From the NCBI GenBank assembly GCA_026014615.1, contig JAOZHZ010000019.1, forward strand, positions 62,001 through 126,000: a DNA stretch of 64,000 nucleotides, written 5' to 3'. Below the pieces are notes generated by a model. The model saw only the letters and a list, made by a program, of their open reading frames with translations. It did not search any database and was not told the DNA's origin. A program made the position numbers and the translations under genes. Numbering within the stretch: position 1 is the stretch's first letter; each line of letters starts with the position of its first letter. Source of the DNA: Candidatus Bathyarchaeota archaeon. GTDB lineage: Archaea > Thermoproteota > Bathyarchaeia > Bathyarchaeales > Bathycorpusculaceae. Of this stretch, positions 16,890-25,612 are shown one piece after another.

Positions 16890-18752
16890 ATGCTACTGGA
16901 CAAGCGCGACGTGTTAACAATTGTCTTGATTTCAGTGGTTTTCTTCTCCATTGCTACCTATAACCTCGGCTACGCGCAGGCACCAGCAACCACCACCCCA
17001 CTGTCTGTAGGGCAAAGCTTTTATGTCGACCTTGGCAGTTCAGCGGACATACAGTCGGTTTATTTGCTGCTCAAAGGAAGTGCATTAAACGTTACCGTTT
17101 ATGCAGGTTCTCCTGATGATTGGCGAGTGATTACCCAAAACAATGCTCACCCCTATAACTCAGAGTCAAATCAGTTCTCAGAGGAATACTACAAATGGTA
17201 TGAAATCCCCGCCACACAAACAACACAGTACCTAAAGTTCACGTTTGGACCAACAGGCGGCTACAGCACGGCGATAACCGAAATCGCAGTTACAGGTCAA
17301 GATGGCCAACAAATCCCCATCGTCGCCATAACCGATTTAGATTCAGGAAACCCCAACCTGCCCAACCTTGTTGACGAGCAGGATAAGGTGCATCTGCCAG
17401 CCACTTACATGGCGCAGACTTACTTTGATGAAATTTACTTTGTCCGCACGGCAGAGCAGTACCTTAATCATCAGTGGCCTTACGAGTGGACCCACCCGCC
17501 GCTGGGCAAACTCATCCAAGCTACAGGCTTAGCCGTCTTCGGTTTTAGCCCGTTTGGCTGGCGCATAATGGGCGTCATCTTCGCAACGTTGATGATTCCC
17601 GTAATTTACACTTTGGGCAAGAAGCTTTTTGGCACACGAATAGGTGCGTTTGCCGCGGCTTTCCTGCTGACGTTCGATTTTATGCATTTCACGATGGGTA
17701 GAATGGGAACCGCCGACACGTATGTAGTGTTCTTTTCGCTGCTTTCCCAGACGTTCTTCTTCATCTACTTCATGAACGTCATCAAAAAAGGCTGGAAAAC
17801 CTCCGTTTTGCCCCTGTTCTTTGCAGTTGTCTTCTTTGGGTTAGGTTTCTCCACTAAATGGATTGTGATGTGGGGCGCTGTGGGCATGTTTTTCCTTCTG
17901 CTGGCGCTGCGGGCGGTGGATATTTCGCGTCTGAAAGCAGGTTTAGCTGCTAAGTTTGGGGCTTTCTTTAACCGCCCTATTCTGCTGCTGTTCGGCTTCA
18001 TCGGCATAGCGGTACTCATTTACTTTGCGACCTACATCCCCGACATGATGATTGGGCGCCCCCTGTACGCAGGCAACGGCGTAGGCATCATAGACCTTCA
18101 GTCCGCCATGTACAACTACCACTCTACCCTAGTCGCTGAACACGGCATCGCATACGACAGCCCATGGTGGAGCTGGCCCTTCATCCTGACGCCTCTGTGG
18201 CTTGCCAGTTCACCCGCCTTGCCTAACAATTTCATATCCACAATAATGCTTATGGGAAACCCAGCGGTTTGGTGGATTGGCTTTGCCTGCGTCATAGTTC
18301 TGGCATTAACATTAGGAAAAGACGCGTTGATTATAGTCAAAAACAAATTTGCCCAAAAACCCCCCTCTCCAGAACAAACCACAACTGCCCCAACCGAGGA
18401 GCCCACAGAGAATTTGCCGCCTGAGCCTGCTGCTGCGCCAGTACACAAGTTGGATGTCGCCGCGGTATTCATTGTGGTGCTTTTCTTTGTACAGTGGCTT
18501 TCCTACGCGTCAATCTCGCGGTTAACCTACATTTACCACTTCTACATCAGCGTGCCGTTTCTCTGCCTCGCCTCCGCCTACTTCATCAACAAAATCTGGA
18601 ACCACAAATACGGCAAAATCGTAACGGTAGCGTACTTTGTGGCTGTGGTGGCGTTTTTTGTGCTCCTCTACGCGCCCATCTCAGGTATGCCTGCGACCAC
18701 TGAGTGGCTTAACAGCCTTAAGTTGCTTGGGAGGTATTGGATTCGCCCATAA
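16890..18752 (+). CDS. PMT-type dolichyl-phosphate-mannose protein mannosyltransferase
   Basis: Membrane enzyme of the GT39/PMT group, expected to transfer mannose from dolichyl phosphate to Ser/Thr of exported proteins. The catalytic loop shows the Asp-Glu pair (YFDEIYFVRTAEQYL, Asp180-Glu181), then WTHPPLGKLIQATGLAVFG and FGWRIMGVIFATLMIPV, hallmarks of the family. Unusually, about 140 residues lie between helix 1 and this loop (about 35-170), and look like a beta-sandwich (VDLGSSADIQSVYLLLKG, ...YLKFTFGP), comparable to a discoidin-like domain. A Pro/Glu-rich cytoplasmic loop (about 490-515) interrupts the C-terminal helices. It overlaps the GT2 gene by 16 bases, so translation is probably coupled. 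Confidence 0.88.
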   Translation: MLLDKRDVLTIVLISVVFFSIATYNLGYAQAPATTTPLSVGQSFYVDLGSSADIQSVYLLLKGSALNVTVYAGSPDDWRVITQNNAHPYNSESNQFSEEYYKWYEIPATQTTQYLKFTFGPTGGYSTAITEIAVTGQDGQQIPIVAITDLDSGNPNLPNLVDEQDKVHLPATYMAQTYFDEIYFVRTAEQYLNHQWPYEWTHPPLGKLIQATGLAVFGFSPFGWRIMGVIFATLMIPVIYTLGKKLFGTRIGAFAAAFLLTFDFMHFTMGRMGTADTYVVFFSLLSQTFFFIYFMNVIKKGWKTSVLPLFFAVVFFGLGFSTKWIVMWGAVGMFFLLLALRAVDISRLKAGLAAKFGAFFNRPILLLFGFIGIAVLIYFATYIPDMMIGRPLYAGNGVGIIDLQSAMYNYHSTLVAEHGIAYDSPWWSWPFILTPLWLASSPALPNNFISTIMLMGNPAVWWIGFACVIVLALTLGKDALIIVKNKFAQKPPSPEQTTTAPTEEPTENLPPEPAAAPVHKLDVAAVFIVVLFFVQWLSYASISRLTYIYHFYISVPFLCLASAYFINKIWNHKYGKIVTVAYFVAVVAFFVLLYAPISGMPATTEWLNSLKLLGRYWIRP

Positions 18753-19471
18753 CCCCGCCGCATGTTGATGTTTCGGTGGTTTTTCCCGCCTACAACGAAG
18801 TCAACTTCTTAAAAGACGCCGTAAAGAAAACCACCCAAACCCTCGACCAATTCACGAACAGCTACGAAATCATAATCGCAGAAGACGGCAGCACCGACGG
18901 AACCGCGAAACTCGCCGAAGAACTCGCCCAAAAATACCCCTACGTTAGGCACATTCATGGGGAGCAACGACTGGGCAGGGGAACCGCTTTGAACAATGCG
19001 TTTCGTCAGAGCAGCGGCAAAGTGTTTGTTTACATGGATTTAGATTTAGCTACCGACCTCAAATTCCTCAAGCCCCTGGTGGAAGCGATTTTGGTTGAAG
19101 GCTACGACTTCTCCACGGGTTCACGGATGCTTCCTGACAGCAAAGTGGAACGTACCCTGCGCAGAAGCATAAGCAGCAAAACCTACAACTTCCTTGTGCG
19201 GCAGATGCTGGGTTCAGAACTCCGCGACCACCAATGCGGCTTCAAAGGCTTCAAACGAGAACCAACACTAAAACTGATTGAGGAGGTGCGTGCACATCAT
19301 TGGTTTTGGGACACGGAAATCCTTGTTCGCGCTGCCCGTGAAGGCTACAAAATAAAGGAGATAGCGGTAGAGTGGAAGAGCGGCGGCAAAACCAAAGTGA
19401 ACCTGTCCAAGGATAGCTATAACATGGGTAAGCAGGTTCTTGACCTCTGGTGGCAATTCAAAAAAGAATAA
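18737..19471 (+). CDS. GT2 glycosyltransferase, dolichol-phosphate mannose synthase-like
   Basis: Soluble or membrane-associated GT-A enzyme of 244 residues: VSVVFPAYNE at the N-terminus, IIAEDGSTDGT for nucleotide binding, GRGTALNNAF, and the metal-binding MDLDLATD near residue 101, followed by STGSRM and DHQCGFKGFKRE. This matches dolichol-phosphate mannose/glucose synthases without C-terminal membrane helices. It would make the lipid donor used by the two preceding membrane transferases. The TTG start lies inside the end of the PMT gene. Mannose specificity is inferred from context. Confidence 0.88.
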   Translation: MDSPITPPHVDVSVVFPAYNEVNFLKDAVKKTTQTLDQFTNSYEIIIAEDGSTDGTAKLAEELAQKYPYVRHIHGEQRLGRGTALNNAFRQSSGKVFVYMDLDLATDLKFLKPLVEAILVEGYDFSTGSRMLPDSKVERTLRRSISSKTYNFLVRQMLGSELRDHQCGFKGFKREPTLKLIEEVRAHHWFWDTEILVRAAREGYKIKEIAVEWKSGGKTKVNLSKDSYNMGKQVLDLWWQFKKE

Positions 19472-19516
19472 CGCTCAACAAAGCGTCTAGAATTTCTGGA
19501 AAGAAAAAAGAAGGGG

Positions 19517-20020
19517 TTATCTTCTTGCTAGGTGAATGAGTCCGCGAACTACCACGGTGACGCCGACTATCACGAGTAGGGCTGCCCAGTACTGGAACCA
19601 ACCCTCTAATGTTCCCGTCAAAAGGAAAATGTTCGTCAATACTGCGGCTCCGAACCAGAAAATCAAGTTACCAACCGTTTCCGATATTTTTCCTAACCGC
19701 GAATGAAACATAAGCCGTAACCCTATAATCAGCACCTGTAAAACGCCGATGCCTATGTCAAACTGTATTAACGCGTGGTAGAGGTCTAAATGGGTTGCGG
19801 GGTTGGCTGGGGCAGGCAAAGCGATTTGAGAGCCAGAGCTGCCCGTGGGAAAGCCTCTTGTTGTTAAATTACCGAAGAAATCGCCGATTTGCCCCAGAAG
19901 ATTCGGGTTCAAAGCGAAAACTAACCCTAGAACAATCAAGAAGCCTCCGATGGATACGGCGGTAATTATTGGATTGTCCGTTTCTTTCTTGCGCACATGT
20001 ACATGCGTGTTTTGGGTCAT
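19517..20020 (-). CDS. hypothetical four-helix membrane protein
   Basis: A 167-residue protein with about four hydrophobic helices (IITAVSIGGFLIVLGLVFAL, FDIGIGVLQVLIIGLRLMF, NLIFWFGAAVLTNIFLLTG, WAALLVIVGVTVVVRGLI) and a Gly/Ser/Ala/Pro-rich loop after the first. The cytoplasmic N-terminus is His/Lys-rich. No motif gives a function. It is convergent with the glycosylation operon and shares a divergent promoter region with the zinc-ribbon protein at 20155. I do not recognise a family. Confidence 0.6.
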   Translation of the reverse strand: MTQNTHVHVRKKETDNPIITAVSIGGFLIVLGLVFALNPNLLGQIGDFFGNLTTRGFPTGSSGSQIALPAPANPATHLDLYHALIQFDIGIGVLQVLIIGLRLMFHSRLGKISETVGNLIFWFGAAVLTNIFLLTGTLEGWFQYWAALLVIVGVTVVVRGLIHLARR

Positions 20021-20154
20021 GGCGTTACCCTCCGTTTCTCCATCTGGTATTCTGCATCAAAGAGCATATAACACTTTTTCTGACAAACCTGTTGAAGTGA
20101 ATGTTTTAAATACCGACGCTTTCAATAGTGAATTAGAGGTTTAGGTGAAAAAGT

Positions 20155-20559
20155 ATGCCCTACTGTCCCAAATGCGGCAACGAAGTGGACGAAAACATGA
20201 CGTTCTGCCCCCGATGTGGCGCTCCCCTGAAAATGGAAGCAGTTAGACCTACACCTCCTCCAAGCTACCATAGAAACGAAAAATCAGAAAAAGACGAAAA
20301 ACAAGAGAAAAACGAACCTGAAAAAGGCGAGAAGGGCGAGAAAAATGAGAAGGGCGAACACGGCTACATCGGCTTGTTAATAGGTGGCATAGTAATCATC
20401 ACTTTCGGGCTGCTTGCATTCTTCCGCGCTACAGGTTATTGGCGGATAAACTCGGCGTTTGAGGGACCAATCATAATGCTGATTATCGGCGTTGTCATAA
20501 TAATTGTTGCAGTTTACTATTCCATGACGGGACGCAGACGCCACCCCGCTCCAGCTTAG
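20155..20559 (+). CDS. zinc-ribbon membrane protein
   Basis: A 134-residue protein with an N-terminal zinc ribbon of four Cys (CPKCGNEVDENMTFCPRCG, residues 4-22), a highly charged Glu/Lys linker of about 40 residues built from repeats of EKxEK type, and two hydrophobic helices (IGLLIGGIVIITFGLLAFF and IIMLIIGVVIIIVAVYY). Such zinc_ribbon_2 proteins are common in archaea and mostly uncharacterised. The stop overlaps the end of the convergent GH3-like gene by four bases. Confidence 0.7.
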   Translation: MPYCPKCGNEVDENMTFCPRCGAPLKMEAVRPTPPPSYHRNEKSEKDEKQEKNEPEKGEKGEKNEKGEHGYIGLLIGGIVIITFGLLAFFRATGYWRINSAFEGPIIMLIIGVVIIIVAVYYSMTGRRRHPAPA

Positions 20560-21734
20560 AGAAGCCACCCCAAAAACAGCCGATACAACCTGTGCTCCAA
20601 AAGAGTCAAGGTATTTCTTCGGCCGAAAATGCGGAAATAGTTTTTTCCCGCTGCTTCCACCATATCACCGATGTCATATCGCGGCAGCATACACGAAGAA
20701 ATAATAAGCCTGCCCCATTCGCCCCGTTTTAGCTCATGTAGCAACTTAGCCCGCTTGCCCACAACAACCTCGAAGAAGTACGCGTCATAATTAGGTTTAA
20801 TGTAAGGCAAATCATCGTACTGCTGCCCAAAAACCCCTTCGGTTGCCGTGTACATCTCCACCACAGGCGCCTTCCCAAAATACTTCTGCAGGATGGGCGC
20901 GTATTTGAACTGGATTTTTCGTACACTGGTGCAGAATAGCGCTTGGAACTTCCACAGGTCAGCGGGTTTTTTGCCGTGCTTGCGCTGCACGTATTTGGCG
21001 AAGGCTAAAACGACGGGGGTGACGCCCATGGTTGCGACGACGTTTTTTTCCCGCGCCTGCTGATACGCCAACTCAAACCGCCGCTCCCAATCTAACCTGC
21101 CAACGCCCGAGCCTAAAGCGTCAATGTCTTCCTGCCGCGGCAACAGACTAACCTGACTCAACATCGGGTTAAGCCTTGCATACGTACCTGAACTATACCC
21201 GTAATCCATCTGCTTGCCGTCTTGGGTCATTGTGTGGACGCTGCTGGGGAAATTCAAGTTCAAAATGTTTCCCGTCAACACCTCAAAGTTCTCCGTACGC
21301 ATAGCAAAATGGACAATGGCTCGGGCGCCGCACAAGAAAATCTGTTGTAGATGCGTAGGCGTGGCGGGTAGGACTTTGGATTGTTTGCCTGTGGAGCCGC
21401 GGGTCATGACCCAGCATTCAGGAGCCTCTGATAGGACGGCTTTGTAGTTGCCTTCTTTAACTTTTGAGAAGTAGGGTTGGTAGCCGTAGTAGTCGGTTAC
21501 GGGAAAGTTCTTCTGGTAATCCGCTACGCCTGAAGTCTGCGGGGCGTGGTGGTCGATGCCGTATTCGGTTTCGCCGTATTTTTTGAGTAGGTCCCAGAGC
21601 GCTTGTTCTTGGGCTTTCTGCGGGTCCTCCAGCGACGTGTACCATGGGCCCACAAATCTTTGCAGAATGGTGCTTGCGTCGATGTACTCGTTTTCAGGCA
21701 ACACAACGGCTTTCCTCAAGTCAGGTTGTTTCAA
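20556..21734 (-). CDS. GH3-like acyl-adenylating enzyme, short form
   Basis: A 392-residue member of the GH3 (auxin-responsive) family in the ANL superfamily. The N-terminal pattern with NFPVTDYYGYQPYFSKVKEG, the phosphate loop TRGSTGKQSKVLP near residue 120 and YTATEGVFGQQYDD near 290 are characteristic. Family enzymes adenylate a carboxylate and pass it to an amine or thiol. Plant and bacterial members are about 550 residues; here the C-terminal lid domain is nearly absent, so the second half-reaction may need another protein or not occur. Divergent from the R15P isomerase gene, with 59 bases between starts. Substrate unknown. Confidence 0.68.
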   Translation of the reverse strand: MKQPDLRKAVVLPENEYIDASTILQRFVGPWYTSLEDPQKAQEQALWDLLKKYGETEYGIDHHAPQTSGVADYQKNFPVTDYYGYQPYFSKVKEGNYKAVLSEAPECWVMTRGSTGKQSKVLPATPTHLQQIFLCGARAIVHFAMRTENFEVLTGNILNLNFPSSVHTMTQDGKQMDYGYSSGTYARLNPMLSQVSLLPRQEDIDALGSGVGRLDWERRFELAYQQAREKNVVATMGVTPVVLAFAKYVQRKHGKKPADLWKFQALFCTSVRKIQFKYAPILQKYFGKAPVVEMYTATEGVFGQQYDDLPYIKPNYDAYFFEVVVGKRAKLLHELKRGEWGRLIISSCMLPRYDIGDMVEAAGKNYFRIFGRRNTLTLLEHRLYRLFLGWLL

Positions 21735-21793
21735 TTGCCTTATATGTTTCGCCGTCCAAATAATCCAGCAAACAGCATTCTAAAGTGACAGCC

Positions 21794-22714
21794 ATGAATG
21801 AATCTGTCCGCGAAACCGCAGAGAAAATCCGCAAGCTACAGGTGCAGGGCGCCCGAAACGTAGCCATAGCCGCCATAAACGCCTACCAGACCATAGCCGA
21901 AACCACCACCGCAACCACACGCAAACAGTTCATTGCGGAGCTCTGTGAAGCTCGCGAGTTGCTTTTTGCCGCACGGGAAACCGAGCCGCTCATGCGCAAC
22001 GCCGTCAGGTGGATAATCACGCAAGTCGAGGACAGCGACGAACGCAAAGTCATCGAACTATCCAACTTGGTCTCGTCCAGCGCGCAGAAGTTCCAAAGAA
22101 GTCTTGCTGCTTCGAAGGAACGTATTGCAGAAATCGGCGCCAAACGCATACGCGACGGCTCCGTGGTTTTCACGCACTGCCACAGCTCCACCGTCACCCA
22201 CACGCTGGCAAAAGCCAAAGCCGACGGCAAAACCTTCGAGGTCGTCTGCACGGAAACCCGCCCAGCCTTTCAGGGCAGAATAACCGCCAAGCAGCTGGTT
22301 GGGTTGGGTTTGAAGACAACATTTATTGTCGATTCGGCAACGCGCTCATTCATGCACGACGTGGACCTTGTCTTGGTCGGCGCAGACGCCATCATCTCAG
22401 AAGGCAACATCGTTAACAAAATCGGTTCCTCCGCCATAGCCGTCTTAGCACACGAAGCCCGCAAACCCTTCTACGCCGTCACGGAACTGCTCAAGTTCGA
22501 CCCCGCCACGCTCTACGGGGAATATGAGAAAATCGAGGAACGCAGCCGCGACGAAGTCTGGAAAGAAGCCCCCGCCGAACTGACCGTGCGCAACCCAGCG
22601 TTCGACGTGACCCCACGGGACCTGATTCACGGCATCATATGTGAAGAAGGCATCGTCTCGCCCCAGTCCGTGGCGGAAGTGATGCACAGAGTCTACCCAT
22701 GGGTATTCGAGTAA
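21794..22714 (+). CDS. ribose-1,5-bisphosphate isomerase
   Basis: Converts ribose 1,5-bisphosphate to ribulose 1,5-bisphosphate, the RuBisCO substrate, in the archaeal AMP pathway. The protein is eIF2B-alpha-like. Cys129 (THCHSSTVTH) and Asp198 (VGADAI) match the catalytic Cys and Asp known from Thermococcus. GNIVNKIGSSAIAVLAHEA is the conserved sugar-phosphate region. Paralogues in the family are initiation factor 2B subunits and methylthioribose-1-phosphate isomerase, but RuBisCO and AMP phosphorylase 2-4 kb away support this assignment. The start is the ATG at 21794; a GTG three codons earlier is possible. Confidence 0.87.
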   Translation: MNESVRETAEKIRKLQVQGARNVAIAAINAYQTIAETTTATTRKQFIAELCEARELLFAARETEPLMRNAVRWIITQVEDSDERKVIELSNLVSSSAQKFQRSLAASKERIAEIGAKRIRDGSVVFTHCHSSTVTHTLAKAKADGKTFEVVCTETRPAFQGRITAKQLVGLGLKTTFIVDSATRSFMHDVDLVLVGADAIISEGNIVNKIGSSAIAVLAHEARKPFYAVTELLKFDPATLYGEYEKIEERSRDEVWKEAPAELTVRNPAFDVTPRDLIHGIICEEGIVSPQSVAEVMHRVYPWVFE

Positions 22715-22762
22715 AATGGACACCGTTTAGAATTATATTCATACCGACATTGCAGGAATTGT

Positions 22763-23614
22763 TTACTGCCGCTTATTCTTGTGAATTGCCAGGTATCTTC
22801 GTATCAAATAGTTCCGAAAGCCTTCTTCACTGCGTTCCAGTGCCTGATAGTAACCTTTTCTCTTCACGTATTCGATAATGAGGAGTGGGTAGCCGTTGTC
22901 CCAAAGGACATGGTTCATTAGGAGTCTGCCGATTCTGCCGTTGCCGTCGCCGAAAGGATGAATTTTTTCAAAGATGTAATGGGCTCGGACTGCAGTGTCA
23001 ACGGGGTTCAGGTTTGAGTGGTTGATGAAGGTTATGAGTTGTTGCATTTGTTTTTCGATTTTTTGCCATGCAGGCGCCAAATACGATCCTACACGCACAG
23101 GGTATGTTCGGTATTTTCCTGCTATGTCGGGTTTTGTTTCCCCAAAAATTTCGCGGTGCCAATCCAGTAGAAGCTGCTCAGACATCTGAGTTGGAACGGT
23201 TAGCATTTTTTGGAATACTGCAGCGTGGGCTTCTGTTTCTTTTATGTCTCTGAGGGGTTTGTTTGCTGCGATTTTGTCTTCGAGGATTTGTCGGGCTTCG
23301 GCTTGGGTGATGGTTGAACCTTCGATGGCGTTGGTGTTGTAGGTAAACGTTATGGTGAGTTCTTTGAGTTCGTTTTCTTTAGCTGATTGTGGCGTTTGGT
23401 TCCATTGTTTCTGGAAGCGGTTTCGGATTTCTTCGAGTTTTTGGGTTAGTGAGTCTTGGGTGGCTTTTGCGAGTTGGGCTTTTATTTCTTCAAGGTCAGC
23501 GGGTATGGTTTTGCCGAGGTAGCGTTCTTTGGTTATGACTTTGCCTTCTGTGCGGTAGGAATGCTGCAAGTAGAAGAAGTTTTTGCTGCCTTTTTTTCTT
23601 GTTATGACCCGCAC
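22763..23614 (-). CDS. Fic-domain protein (AMP transferase-like)
   Basis: A 283-residue Fic protein. The active-site motif HPFGDGNGRIGR is intact (His219). An inhibitory helix motif TNAIEGS with Glu98 precedes the domain, so activity is probably self-restrained, as in class II Fic proteins. The first 70 residues are a Lys/Glu-rich helical region, and the C-terminus (YQALERSEEGFRNYLIRRYL) is typical of stand-alone Fic regulators. Fic enzymes usually AMPylate hydroxyls on proteins; the target is unknown. No antitoxin-like small gene sits beside it. GTG start. ACCATT palindromes lie just upstream. Confidence 0.87.
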   Translation of the reverse strand: MRVITRKKGSKNFFYLQHSYRTEGKVITKERYLGKTIPADLEEIKAQLAKATQDSLTQKLEEIRNRFQKQWNQTPQSAKENELKELTITFTYNTNAIEGSTITQAEARQILEDKIAANKPLRDIKETEAHAAVFQKMLTVPTQMSEQLLLDWHREIFGETKPDIAGKYRTYPVRVGSYLAPAWQKIEKQMQQLITFINHSNLNPVDTAVRAHYIFEKIHPFGDGNGRIGRLLMNHVLWDNGYPLLIIEYVKRKGYYQALERSEEGFRNYLIRRYLAIHKNKRQ

Positions 23615-23655
23615 AATAGTTTACCATTACTAATGAATGCAGTTCTGCTATTTTA

Positions 23656-23671
23656 ACCATTTTGTAATGGT
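23656..23671. promoter_or_regulatory. ACCATT inverted repeat upstream of the Fic gene
   Basis: ACCATT-TTGT-AATGGT is a perfect inverted repeat about 45 bases before the Fic start. A further ACCATT half-site occurs at 23623-23628. Its position between two divergent genes suggests an operator, but no regulator gene adjoins. Confidence 0.35.
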
Positions 23672-23727
23672 AAAGCGATAAGGTCTTAATCGACAGCACT
23701 CTATATCTGCTGGAGGTTGCCGTTGCT

Positions 23728-24156
23728 TTGGCGAAGAATTGCTTAAAACCCGAAATGAATACTAACTTCTGTGCCCATTGGCAGGGCGACTGGAAAGCTA
23801 AGTTCTGCCGCACTTGCACCACCCAAGACACGCCCTGCAGCCAGCTATGGCAAGCGGTTCTGGCATTAGCCGCAAAAAACACTGTCTTAGTCAACAATAA
23901 AAATGGGCGTGCATTTGGTCACAAGTACCAGCTTGATCCGCCGAGGCGTAGCCCGCATCTTTGTTATATTCAGACCTTGCAGGGTAAAAGGGCGTACTTC
24001 GGCTTGCCTATTGAGGATTTTCTGTACGTTACTCGCACGGGTTTGGGTAGGATGTATCAGACGCCGTCGAGAACCAAGCAGAACCCGTTTGTGGCTTTGA
24101 TTCTGGAACAAATCGCAAGCGACCCCGAAATACCCGGACGGTGCAACGCTAATTGA
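23728..24156 (+). CDS. hypothetical Cys-containing protein
   Basis: A 142-residue ORF with a TTG start preceded by GGAGG at 11 bases. The N-terminal third holds Cys at 5, 15, 27, 30 and 37, in an arrangement (FCRTCTTQDTPC) that could bind a metal. The rest is mixed (GKRAYFGLPIEDFLYVTRTGLGRMY) with no motif I recognise. It faces away from the Fic gene. Codon use and the ribosome site support a real gene; function unknown. Confidence 0.5.
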   Translation: MAKNCLKPEMNTNFCAHWQGDWKAKFCRTCTTQDTPCSQLWQAVLALAAKNTVLVNNKNGRAFGHKYQLDPPRRSPHLCYIQTLQGKRAYFGLPIEDFLYVTRTGLGRMYQTPSRTKQNPFVALILEQIASDPEIPGRCNAN

Positions 24157-24309
24157 GGCTGTACGAGGGCTCCCCCGAAAAGAAAAAGGCGCCCTGCCTG
24201 CACCAGAAAAAGCAGAGAAAAACACAGAAAATAACGAAAAATAACAGAAAAGAACCAATTTGTTTCTGCTTACAAATTCATGAAAAATGAAAGAAAAGGG
24301 GGTAACCAG

Positions 24310-25533
24310 TTATTCTTTCCATGTTTCCAGTGCACCCCGAAGCTCCACATGCTCCTCCGCGACTTCCTCCAAACTTATACCCTTCAACGCCGCGTCAACT
24401 GCATGCCTCATAGCCAACGCACCCGTCTTCGTGCCCTCAGGATGCCCATGAATACCGCCGCCTGCTTGGATAACCACGTCTTTGCCGAACACCTCCAGCA
24501 ACGCAGGGACAAGCCTGGGGTGGACCCCGCCTGAAGCCACAGGCATGACGGGGTTGAATCCGTGCATGGGGGCTTTGCAGGCTTCGATGTTTTCCAGCAC
24601 TTCAGGCTTTGTCTCAGACATTTTGCCCACAACGGTGCCGACGTGCAGTTGGTCTACGCCGATGGCTCGGGCGACGGTTGCTATGGGGCGCATGGCGATG
24701 CCGTGCTTCTGGCTCTTGGTAAACGCCGCGTGACCCGCCCGGTGCGCATGAATCACCAACCGGTAGTTTTGATTGCGCAACGTTTGCAGCGCAGCCCAGC
24801 CGCAGGTGAGGATGTCCACCATGACGTATTCGCCCCCGTGGTCAATTACCACGTCGGCGCGGTCCAGCATGGTTTCAGTTTCGGCGGTGATGTTTATCAT
24901 GTACACTTTTTTCTCGCCTGTTTCGGCTTCGGCGCGATCTCGGGCGTCCAGCGTAGCGTGCAGGCGGTCCTCGAAGGGGTTGAATTTTTGGCTGCTCAGG
25001 TTCTCGTCGTCTTTAACGATGTCGCAGCCTCCCGCCCATGCTTCGTAGGCGACTTCGGCGTGGTCTTCAGATTTAAGCCCCAACTTCGGCTTGATGATGG
25101 TGCCGACCAGTGGGCGGTTCTTGACTTTGAGGAGCTTACGGATGCCCTCAATGCCGTACCGCGGACCCTTGAAACTTTTCGTAAGCTCTGCGGGCAACTG
25201 GATATCAGTGAGCCGTAGGTTCAACAGAGCTTTGAGCCCAAAAACGTTGCCTGCTACGCCGCTTAGGATGTTGGGCATGTTGCCTGCTTCGAAAAGCTCG
25301 ATGGGGTAGGCGATTTTTGCGGTGTTGCCCTCCAGCGAGTAGACGTGGGCGGCGAGTTTGGTCACGTAGGGCTTCTCAGTGGTGAGTTGGGTCCATGTGC
25401 CCACGCTGCTTTCCGCCGCAATCGCTCCAGCGGCTTCTTTCAGGTCCATGCCTTCAGGTTCTAAAGTGAATGCGCAAAGTAAATCGGAGTCTTTAGGTTT
25501 GTAGTTTAGGTCTACGAAATCCACATACTTCAA
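24310..25533 (-). CDS. rbcL: form III ribulose-bisphosphate carboxylase
   Basis: Carboxylates ribulose 1,5-bisphosphate to two 3-phosphoglycerates at the end of the archaeal AMP degradation pathway. Active-site elements are intact: TIIKPKLGL (Lys148), GGCDIVKDDENL with carbamylated Lys174 and the metal-binding Asp/Glu, HAHRAGHAAFT, HVGTVVGKM (loop 6 Lys), ASGGVHP and the phosphate-binding QAGGGIHGHPEG. I place the start at TTG 25533, because AGGAG lies upstream and the product then begins like other form III enzymes (KYVDFVDLNYKP); the frame stays open to a GTG at 25602. Divergent from AMP phosphorylase. Confidence 0.94.
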   Translation of the reverse strand: MKYVDFVDLNYKPKDSDLLCAFTLEPEGMDLKEAAGAIAAESSVGTWTQLTTEKPYVTKLAAHVYSLEGNTAKIAYPIELFEAGNMPNILSGVAGNVFGLKALLNLRLTDIQLPAELTKSFKGPRYGIEGIRKLLKVKNRPLVGTIIKPKLGLKSEDHAEVAYEAWAGGCDIVKDDENLSSQKFNPFEDRLHATLDARDRAEAETGEKKVYMINITAETETMLDRADVVIDHGGEYVMVDILTCGWAALQTLRNQNYRLVIHAHRAGHAAFTKSQKHGIAMRPIATVARAIGVDQLHVGTVVGKMSETKPEVLENIEACKAPMHGFNPVMPVASGGVHPRLVPALLEVFGKDVVIQAGGGIHGHPEGTKTGALAMRHAVDAALKGISLEEVAEEHVELRGALETWKE

Positions 25534-25612
25534 AACATTCAGTTCTCCTGCAAATAGGGAAACAAGCTTTGCCTTAAAATCTTTAACTATCCCCACAACC
25601 ACTTAGAAAAGC

